A stretch of DNA of 64,000 nucleotides from Bog-473 sp963737745 (lineage in GTDB: Bacteria; Actinomycetota; Acidimicrobiia; Acidimicrobiales; RAAP-2), in contig CAVTTR010000007.1 of the NCBI GenBank assembly GCA_963737745.1, positions 186,001 through 250,000 of the forward strand. Reading direction: 5' to 3'. This document shows positions 26,760-34,544 of the stretch, in pieces; within the stretch, counting starts at the first letter, position 1; each line of letters opens with the position of its first letter. The notes under the pieces were generated by a model. That model was not told the DNA's origin. It did no database searches and saw only the letters and a program-made list of their open reading frames with translations. The translations under genes and the position numbers were made by a program.

Positions 26760-27777
26760 ATGAACTACGTGAAATCTACTGTTCTGGATATTTTGGACCA
26801 CCGGATCATCCACGCCCTATACTTGGACGGCCGGGTGTCGTTCAGCCGGATGGCCGAGGTTCTGGGCCTATCGGAGCAGACGATCGCTCGCAGGTACCGT
26901 CGGATGCACGACGAGCATGCGGTCCGCGTGGTCGGCCAGCTGGACAGCCAGCGATTGGGCCGATCCGACTGGGCAGTGCGCATCCGCTGCACGCCCGATG
27001 TCGCCATACCGGTGGCGAATGCCCTGGCCAAGCGGCCGGACACCGCCTGGGTCCAACTCATGTCGGGCGGCACCGAGATCTTTTGCATGGTCAACGCGCA
27101 TGACGAACAGCAACGAACCGCGCTCCTCTTGGAACAGCTTCCGTCGAGCAATCGAATTGTCGGTCTCGACGCGTACTGCCTTTTGCATGTGTTCACCTCC
27201 GAGACTTCTGGACCGCCGGGTGCCGAGGGTCTCACACCCGAGGAGATTGCTCGCCTCACAACGCCGCGGAGAGAGATCGCATCCAATTCGAATGGATTGA
27301 GCAACGAACTCTCGGAGGAGGACTGGCAGCTGGTGCGAGTCCTCGAGGAGGATGGCCGAGCTACGCACCGCGTACTTGCCAGCGCGTATACACCGCCACG
27401 AGTCCACTGTGCGCCGTCGAGTTGATGAGTTGATCGCTTCGGGGATGCTCTACTTCGAACTCGACATCGACTCGGCCTTGCTCGGTCTCAGGTCCCGAGC
27501 GATCCTTTGGGTGTCCGTGGCCCCGTCGACCCTGATGCAGGTCGGAGCCGCCTTGGCCGACTACCGCGAGGTTCCCTTCGCTGCCGCCACCACGGGGCCC
27601 ACCAACCTCGTGGCCACCGTGGCGTGCAGTGACGACGTCGCCCTCTTCGAATTCCTCACGCGCGAGATCGCGGGACTGGAGGGGGTATCCCATCTCGAGA
27701 CCTCCCCGGTCATTCGCTCCATGAAGATGCACGCCACGCTGAACCGCTCGCCCGGAGGGTCCGGGTCATACGTCTAG
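26760..27777 (+). CDS. Two-module Lrp/AsnC-family regulator, frameshifted
   Basis: The first frame (ATG 26760) holds an AsnC HTH ('LDHRIIHALYLDGRVSFSRMAEVLGLSEQTIARRYRRM') and an Lrp effector domain, then a second HTH starting 'SEEDWQLVRVLEEDGRATHRVLAS'. At about 27385-27400 the frame shifts; 'ESTVRRRVDELIASGMLYFELDIDSALLG' and a second effector domain continue in the next frame to 27777. Tandem HTH-effector actinobacterial AsnC proteins of about 330 residues are known. It faces the DHA2 pump gene across 76 bp, which suggests control of efflux by a small ligand. Confidence 0.8.
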
Positions 27778-27892
27778 CAAGTGTGGCTGAGTGTTCCATC
27801 CGACCGCCCCGGTGCATCGGTCTCCCTCGATGGTCACGGTCATGTGAAGCGGACGGCCACGGTCGAGCGCCAGACGCGAGAGAATCAGTCCT

Positions 27893-28705
27893 ATGACGGA
27901 GCTGAAAAATGTTCTCAAGGCGGTCAGTCGTGCCGAAAACCGTTATCGCCGCCACCGAGTCGACGGATCGACGCACGAGAACGACGACATGTTGGATCGT
28001 CGCAATCCAAACACTCGGGCGCACTACTTCGAGGTGGGACAGGGGGCGCTGTCATTGCTCTTTCGAGCCATGATCCTCTGCGAAATGCCAACCATCGAGA
28101 ACGTTTTGGTCCTGCCGTGCGGCTACGGCCGCGAGCTCCGCCACTTCGTCAACGCCTTTCCGAAGGCGAATTTCTCAGCCTGCGAGATCGAAGGGGCCAA
28201 GGTGGACTACTGCGCAAGGCAATTCGGGGCAACGCCGGTGACGTCGAGCGTCGACTTCGACACCCTGACCTTTGACCGATCCTTCGACGTGATCTGGTCT
28301 GGATCTCTGCTTACTCACCTACCCGAGCCTCGATACCGGGCGGCCTTGTCGCTGTTTTCCCGCGCCCTCGCCCCGGGCGGCATCGCGCTCGTGACGTTGC
28401 AAGGACGCAATACGCCTCATTTCCAAGAGGCCGAGTTCGCATATATGGGTCAAGACCGCATGCATGAAGCCGTGAAGACGTTCGCCGACTCAGGCTGGGC
28501 CTTTGCGCCCTATCCCGGTGAAGATGACTACGGCATCACTTTCGCCCTGCCATCGGTCGTCCTTACCTACCTCGAGCAAGATCCCACCGTGTCGTGTCGC
28601 GGTTACATCGAGCGAGGTTGGGACGATCATCAGGACGTACTCATCTTTCAGAAGGAGCCGATCGACCATAGGTGGTCGAGTCTGGGACGCCTACCCGCAA
28701 CGTGA
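27893..28705 (+). CDS. Class I SAM-dependent methyltransferase
   Basis: 270 residues. Motif I is unusual but readable ('NVLVLPCGYGRELRHFVNAFP': P-C-G-Y-G-R in place of D-x-G-x-G), followed by 'FSACEIEGAKVDYCARQFG', 'FDVIWSGSLLTHLPEPRYRAALSLFSRALAPGGIALVTLQG' (motifs III/IV and the catalytic-side loop). The C-terminal region 'YGITFALPSVVLTYLEQDPTVSCRGYIERGWDDHQDVLIFQK' is typical of methyltransferases in surface-glycan clusters, but no such neighbours are present. The substrate is unknown. Confidence 0.75.
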   Translation: MTELKNVLKAVSRAENRYRRHRVDGSTHENDDMLDRRNPNTRAHYFEVGQGALSLLFRAMILCEMPTIENVLVLPCGYGRELRHFVNAFPKANFSACEIEGAKVDYCARQFGATPVTSSVDFDTLTFDRSFDVIWSGSLLTHLPEPRYRAALSLFSRALAPGGIALVTLQGRNTPHFQEAEFAYMGQDRMHEAVKTFADSGWAFAPYPGEDDYGITFALPSVVLTYLEQDPTVSCRGYIERGWDDHQDVLIFQKEPIDHRWSSLGRLPAT

Positions 28706-28741
28706 AAGGTGAAGGCCTGCGTACGAATGCTGTCCGGACGC

Positions 28742-28951
28742 CTACTCGTCAAGTAGTGCGGTGAGTTTTTTCGGCGCGAGGACGCGGTAGCTCTCGATTA
28801 CGAGCTCACGGATCGCCTCCCAGTCGGTGTCCTCGGGCAGCAGCACCCCGATGCGATCACGGCCGCCTCGCGGGGCGAAGAAGGGGGGACCAAGGGTGCG
28901 CACCCGATTGCCGATGTCCGCCGGGACTTCTAATGGATACCCGTCGCTCAT
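28742..28951 (-). CDS. Small MmcQ/YjbR-like protein
   Basis: 69 residues from ATG 28951. The C-terminal half 'DTDWEAIRELVIESYRVLAPKKLTALLDE' matches the last helix of MmcQ/YjbR proteins, which are usually about 115 residues with a cystatin-like fold. The N-terminal half 'DIGNRVRTLGPPFFAPRGGRDRIGVLLPED' covers only the last strands. It may be a genuine short member or an N-terminally truncated one; no family-like extension is present upstream in any frame. Confidence 0.4.
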   Translation of the reverse strand: MSDGYPLEVPADIGNRVRTLGPPFFAPRGGRDRIGVLLPEDTDWEAIRELVIESYRVLAPKKLTALLDE

Positions 28952-29047
28952 CCCACGCCTCGTTGGCCTGACGTGGCCCTAAGTCTAGTGAAGGGCGACC
29001 CGCGGGCGCCCGCAGGCCACGTGTCGCCAAATGGATACAGTCTCCAA

Positions 29048-29419
29048 ATGAGTTCACTCGTCGTGTTTTCGATCGATGTCAATCGACTCGCCATGTTTTA
29101 CGAAATGGTGCTGGGCGCCACCGCCGCCCATGAACCTACCGGTGACATTCGGCTCATGAACGAACGGGATGAAGTCCTGATCCACTCCATACCCGAGCAC
29201 ATCGCCCGCACCATTGAGATCGCTTGTCCCCCCGTGCCGCGCGAGGGTTCGCCTCTGAAGCCGGTATTCAATGTCGTCTCGCTTGAAAGCGCCCTCGGGA
29301 GCGTCGAAGCGGCAGGAGGAGTTGTAACCGATAGAGCTTTTAGCTGGGATGGATTCATGCGACACGACGTACTTGACCCCGACGGGAACGTGATCCAGCT
29401 CCGGAGCAGCGTTTCGTGA
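29048..29419 (+). CDS. VOC (glyoxalase/bleomycin-resistance) family protein
   Basis: About 123 residues from ATG 29048 (an in-frame start at 28973 is less likely). A single betaalphabetabetabeta module pair: 'VVFSIDVNRLAMFYEMVLGA' at the start and 'RHDVLDPDGNVIQLRSSVS' at the end, where 'DPDGN-x-I/V-x-L' is the usual C-terminal VOC signature. The metal His positions are not all obvious ('MRHDVLDPDGN' offers one). The substrate is unknown. A strong inverted repeat follows 17 nt after the stop. Confidence 0.75.
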   Translation: MSSLVVFSIDVNRLAMFYEMVLGATAAHEPTGDIRLMNERDEVLIHSIPEHIARTIEIACPPVPREGSPLKPVFNVVSLESALGSVEAAGGVVTDRAFSWDGFMRHDVLDPDGNVIQLRSSVS

Positions 29420-29436
29420 GTCACCAGAGGCGTACC

Positions 29437-29473
29437 GTGAACAGCCCGGTCCAGGCGACCCCGGGCTGTTCAC
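29437..29473. terminator. 13-bp perfect inverted repeat downstream of the VOC gene
   Basis: GTGAACAGCCCGG and CCGGGCTGTTCAC are exact reverse complements separated by 11 nt. The stem is long and GC-rich and lies 17 nt after the VOC stop and 16 nt before the next small ORF. No T run follows, so it would be an L-shaped or non-canonical terminator. A role as a transcript-end stabiliser or operator for the ATPase genes is equally possible. Confidence 0.5.
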
Positions 29474-29489
29474 GACAGGGGCATCAGGA

Positions 29490-29618
29490 GTGGCCGGTAA
29501 CCTGGCGGTAGAAGAGGTTGCGTCGCTCACCGACGGTTTCGACAAACCCTTTTGGACCAGAAAGATGGAAGATGAATGGACGGCACTAATGAGGCAGAGG
29601 CTGAACATAGCGCCCTAA
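29490..29618 (+). CDS. Small ORF (42 aa) overlapping the AAA+ ATPase start
   Basis: GTG 29490 opens a 42-residue hydrophilic peptide containing 'EEVASLTDGFDKPFWTRKMED' split by no stop and ending 'LNIAP'. It overlaps the ATPase start (29576) by 43 nt in another frame, so reading it could couple translation of the ATPase. The only ribosome-site candidate is GGGG about 9 nt upstream. It has no Cys and no leader/core look, so a modified-peptide precursor is not supported. It may be a real small protein or chance. Confidence 0.3.
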   Translation: MAGNLAVEEVASLTDGFDKPFWTRKMEDEWTALMRQRLNIAP

Positions 29619-30742
29619 ATCGCCGCAACGCGGCGGAACGTACCGATACAGACGGACAGCTGCCACTGTCGTACGAAATCAATTGGACAGCTTCCCGTCT
29701 GCCTTCTCTGTTGATCGAACCTGCCGTAAGTTTGCACAAATTCTCATTCACCACTTCGTTTTCGATAAATCCAGTCTTGGCCGCCCCCGATGGAGATGAG
29801 ATCGCCGATCTGTTTGGTGACGAGTTCACGATCATCGGAGGCGGACAGATCAACGACGAAACTGTGTTGGTGGCCAAAAGCGCGACGAGCGACGTCCGCA
29901 TCGCAATCGACGGTCGTGCCGTCGATATCCTCGTGGCAGCCGCTTCCTTTTCACTCGCTCGAGACGTTGGACTCGGTCTGAAGGAGAAATTCCCAAAGGC
30001 CGAAAAGAGACCCGACGCTCTGGTCGTGAGGACCTGGTATGCGGGATATCAAGGTGTGACGAGTTCGTATTCTGACCTCATCCTTCCTTCTTGGGACGAA
30101 ATCGCAGGCAACTACCCCGAACCAACCCGCTCGCAATTGAGCCGACTGATGACGCTCGGCCCCCCTTCGAACAATTCATTAGAGGGAAAACTCATTCTGT
30201 TCCACGGGCCACCGGGGTGCGGAAAGACCTTCGCAATCCGCGCCTTGTTGCGCTCGTGGTGCGAGTGGTGCGCGCCCGAGCTGCTGATAGATCCGGAGTC
30301 CGCCTTCGGCGAAACTCGCTACCTGATTCAACTTCTGAGATCGACGGCACACCAAGAGCCCGAATCAGCCGAGCGGTTCTGGCGGGTCCTCGTTGCTGAG
30401 GATGCCGACAAATATCTGGGGGCAGATGCCCGGGCAAGTGACAATCCGGCATTGGATCGCCTCCTCAACGTCTCAGATGGTCTCATTGGCCAGGGATCTC
30501 GCCTCCTCTACCTGTTGACAACCAACAGCGACCTCGCCGTACTTCACGCTGCGTTGGTACGTCCAGGGCGGAACCTGGGCGTCGTGGAGTTTCGCAAGTT
30601 CTCGCCCGACGAGGGTCATAGGTGGCTCGGGAGCGATGGTCCCGTACCGAAGGCTGAAATGAGTCTGGCCGAACTGTTCGCTCTTCGTAACGGCCGCCAC
30701 ACGGACGTGGCTGATGGGAAGCTGGTCGGCCAATATCTCTGA
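29576..30742 (+). CDS. AAA+ ATPase with N-terminal DUF5925 domain
   Basis: 388 residues. The N-terminal ~180 residues match DUF5925 in layout: 'SFTTSFSINPVL', a beta-rich block 'DETVLVAKSATSDVRIAID', then 'VRTWYAG..GVTSSYSDLILPSWDEIAGNYP'. The AAA+ core follows, with Walker A G-P-P-G-C-G-K-T (about 211-218), Walker B 'RVLVAEDADKYL', sensor-1 'LLYLLTTNSD' and the 'VRPGR' arginine element. The 'ALLRSWCEWCAPELLIDPESAF' segment is characteristic. The family is common in actinobacteria and of unknown job. ATG 29576 has GGAAG upstream. Low-confidence partner: the overlapping 42-aa ORF. Confidence 0.85.
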   Translation: MDGTNEAEAEHSALNRRNAAERTDTDGQLPLSYEINWTASRLPSLLIEPAVSLHKFSFTTSFSINPVLAAPDGDEIADLFGDEFTIIGGGQINDETVLVAKSATSDVRIAIDGRAVDILVAAASFSLARDVGLGLKEKFPKAEKRPDALVVRTWYAGYQGVTSSYSDLILPSWDEIAGNYPEPTRSQLSRLMTLGPPSNNSLEGKLILFHGPPGCGKTFAIRALLRSWCEWCAPELLIDPESAFGETRYLIQLLRSTAHQEPESAERFWRVLVAEDADKYLGADARASDNPALDRLLNVSDGLIGQGSRLLYLLTTNSDLAVLHAALVRPGRNLGVVEFRKFSPDEGHRWLGSDGPVPKAEMSLAELFALRNGRHTDVADGKLVGQYL

Positions 30743-30884
30743 GACTCGTGAAGCGGGCTCCCTCTGGCCAGGAATGGGGTCTTCGAGGAACAGCGCATCG
30801 GCATAAGCCCGCGATATCGTTCCCAATCCAGATGCGCACCGTCAGTGTTCACACTCTGGAGACCATCGTGATTTCGTCGTCGCC

Positions 30885-32159
30885 ATGACCGGCTTCCTGG
30901 TCGATATCCAACCTCTCAAGCGCTATCGAGAATTCCGGCTCCTCAGCGCAGGACAGCTCGTCCTGTACCTCTCCTCCCAACTCAGTCAGACGGCGGTTCC
31001 ATTCCAAGTATTTCTCCTGAGTGGGCACTCGACCGTCCAGGTTGGGCTCCTCAGCTTGGCCCAGCTCGTTCCGTCTCTCATCGGCACGGCTATCGGAGGC
31101 ATGCTCGCCGATACTCGAGATCGTCGTGACGTGATCGTCTTTGCCCAGCTCGTCACCACCCTCTCGTATCTCGGACTCCTCGCCATCGCACTCGTACACG
31201 TGACGAGCGTATGGCCCTTGTACGTCGTGATGGTCGTCTCCGCCGCAGTCTCGGGAGTGTCCGGTCCGGCCCAGTTTGCGATCGCCTCCAGCATCGTGAG
31301 CGCCGAGGACATCGCTTCTACATCGGCCCTTCTCATGCTCAACATCAACGTGATGCTCGTGGCCGGCCCCGCCATCGGCGGGTTGGTGATCTCCCAGCTC
31401 GGCTTTGCCCCCACGTATGAGATTGTCATCGGCTGCTCGGCGCTCGGTCTCCTCATGATCTTGTTGATGCAGAAGATTCCCCCTGCCAGCAGCGGGGGTC
31501 CTCCCGTATCGATCCAGGCCATGGTGGACGGCTTTACGTATCTGCGCAAAGAGCGGGTGCTCTTCGCCTCGTTCGCCATTGACTTCGAGGCGATGGTCTT
31601 CGGTATGCCGCGAGTGGCCTTTCCCGCTCTCGCCACTGGGTTCTTCCATGGCGGTGCCGGTACCTACGGTTTGCTCGCCGCCGCGCCGGCGGCCGGCGCG
31701 ATCATTGCCGGGTTCCTAAGCGGATGGACTGCCAATGTCCGCCGTCCGGGGCTGGGAATCATCGCCAGCGTCTTCGTCTGGGGCGGAGCCATCGCGCTCG
31801 TCGGCATCATCCCCGTGCTCGCGGTGGCAATCGTCATGCTTGCGCTCGCAGGTGCAGCCGATCTCGTATCAGGGATCTACCGCAATACGATCCTTCAGAC
31901 CAGCGTGCCGGACGAGATGCGCGGGCGGATGACGGCAGTGCTCTTCGGGATGGCGAATGGAGGGAACCGCGTCGGTGACGCAGAGACCGGTGCGGCGTCG
32001 GCCATCGGCGGAGCACGATTCGCGGTCTGGTCAGGCGGCCTCGCGTGCATCGTCGGTGCGCTTTTCTTCGCTGTCAAAGTTCCTTCCCTTCTACGCTACG
32101 ACCAGCAGCGTGCGATCGCGGCCCGCATCGCATCCAATTCGACCGAGGATGTTCCCTGA
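30885..32159 (+). CDS. MFS transporter (MFS_3/EntS-like)
   Basis: 424 residues with 12 hydrophobic helices. 'PLKRYREFRLLSAGQLVLYLSSQLSQTAVPFQVF' and 'GTAIGGMLADTRDRRDVIVFAQ' (cytoplasmic loop 2-3 with D-x-R-D-R-R) match exporters of the EntS type. A late 'VPDEMRGRMTAVLFGMANGGNRVGDAETG' is also characteristic. It is 142 nt downstream of the AAA+ ATPase on the same strand, with no ribosome site visible before ATG 30885. It may export a metabolite or drug; nothing nearby identifies the cargo. Confidence 0.85.
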   Translation: MTGFLVDIQPLKRYREFRLLSAGQLVLYLSSQLSQTAVPFQVFLLSGHSTVQVGLLSLAQLVPSLIGTAIGGMLADTRDRRDVIVFAQLVTTLSYLGLLAIALVHVTSVWPLYVVMVVSAAVSGVSGPAQFAIASSIVSAEDIASTSALLMLNINVMLVAGPAIGGLVISQLGFAPTYEIVIGCSALGLLMILLMQKIPPASSGGPPVSIQAMVDGFTYLRKERVLFASFAIDFEAMVFGMPRVAFPALATGFFHGGAGTYGLLAAAPAAGAIIAGFLSGWTANVRRPGLGIIASVFVWGGAIALVGIIPVLAVAIVMLALAGAADLVSGIYRNTILQTSVPDEMRGRMTAVLFGMANGGNRVGDAETGAASAIGGARFAVWSGGLACIVGALFFAVKVPSLLRYDQQRAIAARIASNSTEDVP

Positions 32160-32320
32160 ACGTTTCCGCGGACGACGGGACCTCTGATCGTCGAAAATAC
32201 CGTCGTGCAAGAAACTTGCTTACCTACCTGCGCTATCCGAGGGCGGGTTGATCGAGGCGAGCGCCCACACCGCAAATGTCGCAGTGCGCTTGGTGAGGGC
32301 AGTTATTGTACGTTTCCGAC

Positions 32321-33112
32321 ATGGTTCGCAACGAAACTGCTCGGTGGACGAAGAGCCGGATACTCAAGGCGTCAGCGGAGATTGAATTTCAGCACGCCTC
32401 GGCGGGCTCGATGGTTCTTCAGACCGAAGATTACTATCTCGTGCGACTTCCCGACCGACTGCTCTCCCCAACCTCTGGTCTCGCACAAGGTTGGATCACC
32501 TCCGTTCGCCCATTTGGCGAGTACGCGCCAGAAGCCGAAGACACGGTGCGCAGATGGGGACTGCCCGAGATCTGGTGGTGGATCGATTCAACTACTCCCC
32601 CCGCGGTTGAGGAAAGCTTGCTCGCCCGTGGCGGCGAGGTATGCGACGCATACCAGCTCTTGGCTCTGGAGCTGGACGACTCTTGGCTCGATAGAGGCGC
32701 ATCGGGCCAAGGCCTTACGGTCTCTCTCGTACATGACAGGGTCACATTCGATGATGCGATCCAGGTCGAAATCAAAGGCTGGAACCGACCGCAGCCAGAT
32801 GACTCCATCATCGACGATCTCTACAACGAGACTCTTTCGGACCTCGAGACGTGGAACGGCTACGCCGTCGTTGCTTACCTGCACAACACTCCGGTCGCAG
32901 TGGGTCGGGCGCGGCTTTTCGGTGCGGTTGCGCGTCTCTCTGGGGCGGTGACGTTACGGACGTCCCGTGGTCGGGGGGCGTATCATGCCGTTCTCAAGGA
33001 GCGCCTCCGGCTGGCTCGAGAGCACGGTGCCACTCTGGCCTTGACTCGGGCCAGACCCGACAGTTCAGCGCCGATTCTCCGTCGGGCCGGATTTACCATA
33101 CTACAACGATGA
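32321..33112 (+). CDS. GNAT-like acetyltransferase, two-domain
   Basis: About 263 residues from ATG 32321 (the in-frame TTG at 32306 has no better ribosome site). The N-terminal half ('MVLQTEDYYLVRLPDRLLSPTSGLAQGWIT') is unusual. The C-terminal half has 'YAVVAYLHNTPVAVGRARLFGAVARLSGAVTLRTSRGRGAYHAVLKERLRLAREHGATLALTRARPDSSAPILRRAGF': the motif A acetyl-CoA loop is R-T-S-R-G-R-G, followed by the N/S-x-x-S-x-x-I-x-x-x-x-G-F element. The substrate is unknown. It is separated from the MFS gene by a 160-bp gap without visible features. Confidence 0.65.
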   Translation: MVRNETARWTKSRILKASAEIEFQHASAGSMVLQTEDYYLVRLPDRLLSPTSGLAQGWITSVRPFGEYAPEAEDTVRRWGLPEIWWWIDSTTPPAVEESLLARGGEVCDAYQLLALELDDSWLDRGASGQGLTVSLVHDRVTFDDAIQVEIKGWNRPQPDDSIIDDLYNETLSDLETWNGYAVVAYLHNTPVAVGRARLFGAVARLSGAVTLRTSRGRGAYHAVLKERLRLAREHGATLALTRARPDSSAPILRRAGFTILQR

Positions 33113-33190
33113 ACGTTGTTACCGCCTCACGCTTTAGCTATTCCTTTGCTTTGGTCACACGAATCGAGCGGACGTGCTTCGTCCTGGAGT

Positions 33191-33979
33191 TCACGACTGG
33201 CCGCGGTCGAGATGGCCCAGAAGGTCGGGAAGGTGGCCGATGTCGTCGATGAGGTGATCCGGCACCTCGCCGGGCCCATCGAGGTCGCTGGGCCGGAACT
33301 TGCCTGTGCGGACCAGTACACCAGTGATGCCAACCGCTTGCGCGCCGCGCACATCAGAACCGATGTCGTCGCCGACCATGACCACGTCCGCCGGACCGAT
33401 GGCCAGATCGTCCAATGCGGCCTGGAAGAATGCCGGCGCTGGCTTGCCGACAATCGGGATCTCTACGTCGGCTGCGGCTTCAAGACCGACGATAAAGGCT
33501 CCCATGTCCAACGCCGGACCGTCCGCCGTCTGGTAGCGGGCGTTTCGGTGCAAGGCCACGACCGGCACCCCATCAACGGCCAGCTTAAAGACAGCATCGA
33601 GTTGGCGGTAGCCGACGCTCGGACCCGCACCGCCCAGCAGAACGACACCGGCGTTGGCCGCCTCGACGATCTCGATACCTTCGAGATCCTCCCCCAACGC
33701 CCCCTCATTGACGACGAAGCAGCCCACATTCTTGTAGTGCGCGTCGAGGTAGCGCGCCGCGCTGCCCACCGAGGTCAAGATGACGGACGGATCAATCTCC
33801 ATGCCGGCACCGCTCAGGAGCTCGGCAATCTGACGGCGTGAGCGCGACGACGTGTTTGTGACCAGCCGGAACGGCATTCGCACCTCGGCCAACCAACTCA
33901 GCGTCTCGGCGGCGCCCGGCAACGACTTCCACGACACTGCCAGCACCCCGTCGATGTCGAGCAGGACTCCCGTTGCCAT
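33191..33979 (-). CDS. HAD-IIA family phosphatase (LHPP/NagD-like)
   Basis: 262 residues. Motif I is D-I-D-G-V-L at the N-terminus, with the nucleophile Asp and acid/base Asp. 'LVTNTSSRSRRQIAELLSGAG' is the motif II region typical of the NagD class. The C2 cap contains 'VVLLGGAGPSVGYRQLDAVFKLAVDGVPVVALHRNARY'. 'GKPAPAFFQAAL' supplies the Lys of motif III and 'VVMVGDDIGSDVRGAQAVGITGVLVRTGK' the metal-binding Asp pair. Members dephosphorylate small phosphoesters such as phospholysine, nucleotides or glycerol-phosphate. Stands alone. Confidence 0.85.
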   Translation of the reverse strand: MATGVLLDIDGVLAVSWKSLPGAAETLSWLAEVRMPFRLVTNTSSRSRRQIAELLSGAGMEIDPSVILTSVGSAARYLDAHYKNVGCFVVNEGALGEDLEGIEIVEAANAGVVLLGGAGPSVGYRQLDAVFKLAVDGVPVVALHRNARYQTADGPALDMGAFIVGLEAAADVEIPIVGKPAPAFFQAALDDLAIGPADVVMVGDDIGSDVRGAQAVGITGVLVRTGKFRPSDLDGPGEVPDHLIDDIGHLPDLLGHLDRGQS

Positions 33980-34063
33980 ACCCGAAACTACCCCCCTTCA
34001 CGGAGAGCCCAAAAGGCGTGCGAGCTCGCGCATCTCTCGTTCTCGACGAACGAAGGTATGCAA

Positions 34064-34321
34064 CTAGCCCGAGCTCTCCCGGATCATCTCGAGAAGGTCA
34101 CTTGGTGAAGGATTTACGAGGGATCGCTCACCAATGCAAATGGTCGGGACCGTCTCGCTGCCTCCGGTCACCGAACGTACGAAGGCGGCCCCATCGGGGT
34201 CCTCCCAGATGTTGATCTCGTTCACATCGATGCCGGCCCGCTTCAACGTGGTTTGGAGACGCCAGCAATAGGGGCAGCCCGGGCGCCAGAACAGGGTTAC
34301 TTGCGGTGAGGTCGATGTCAC
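34064..34321 (-). CDS. Mycoredoxin/glutaredoxin-like thiol-disulfide protein
   Basis: 85 residues. A thioredoxin fold with the active site C-P-Y-C ('WRPGCPYCWRLQTTLKRAGI'), then the cis-Pro loop 'SETVPTICIGERSLVNPSPSDL' (V-P-T). Actinobacterial proteins of this size reduce mycothiol mixed disulfides (mycoredoxins), which use C-x-x-C. Assignment to mycoredoxin rather than glutaredoxin rests on the actinobacterial setting. The neighbouring genes give no redox pathway. Confidence 0.8.
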   Translation of the reverse strand: MTSTSPQVTLFWRPGCPYCWRLQTTLKRAGIDVNEINIWEDPDGAAFVRSVTGGSETVPTICIGERSLVNPSPSDLLEMIRESSG

Positions 34322-34544
34322 ACCCAGTCCAACCCCAGACCACCGCTAATTCTTCCGAAACAGACCGTGGTGGCGCGAGCAACCCACCCTTTCGTGGGAG
34401 TCATCGCCCGCCGTGCTGCCCCGAGGGGGATACCTTCATCCGCATGACACCGGCATCGTCAGCCCATGATCTTCGTACCAGCACTACTCCGAAGAACGAG
34501 ATACCCACCTTCCAACTCCATCCGAATGCGCGTACCGTTTCGTG

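Noticed and set aside
29490..29618. RiPP precursor peptide
   Set aside because: No Cys/Ser/Thr-rich core, no leader-type motif and no modification enzyme next to it.
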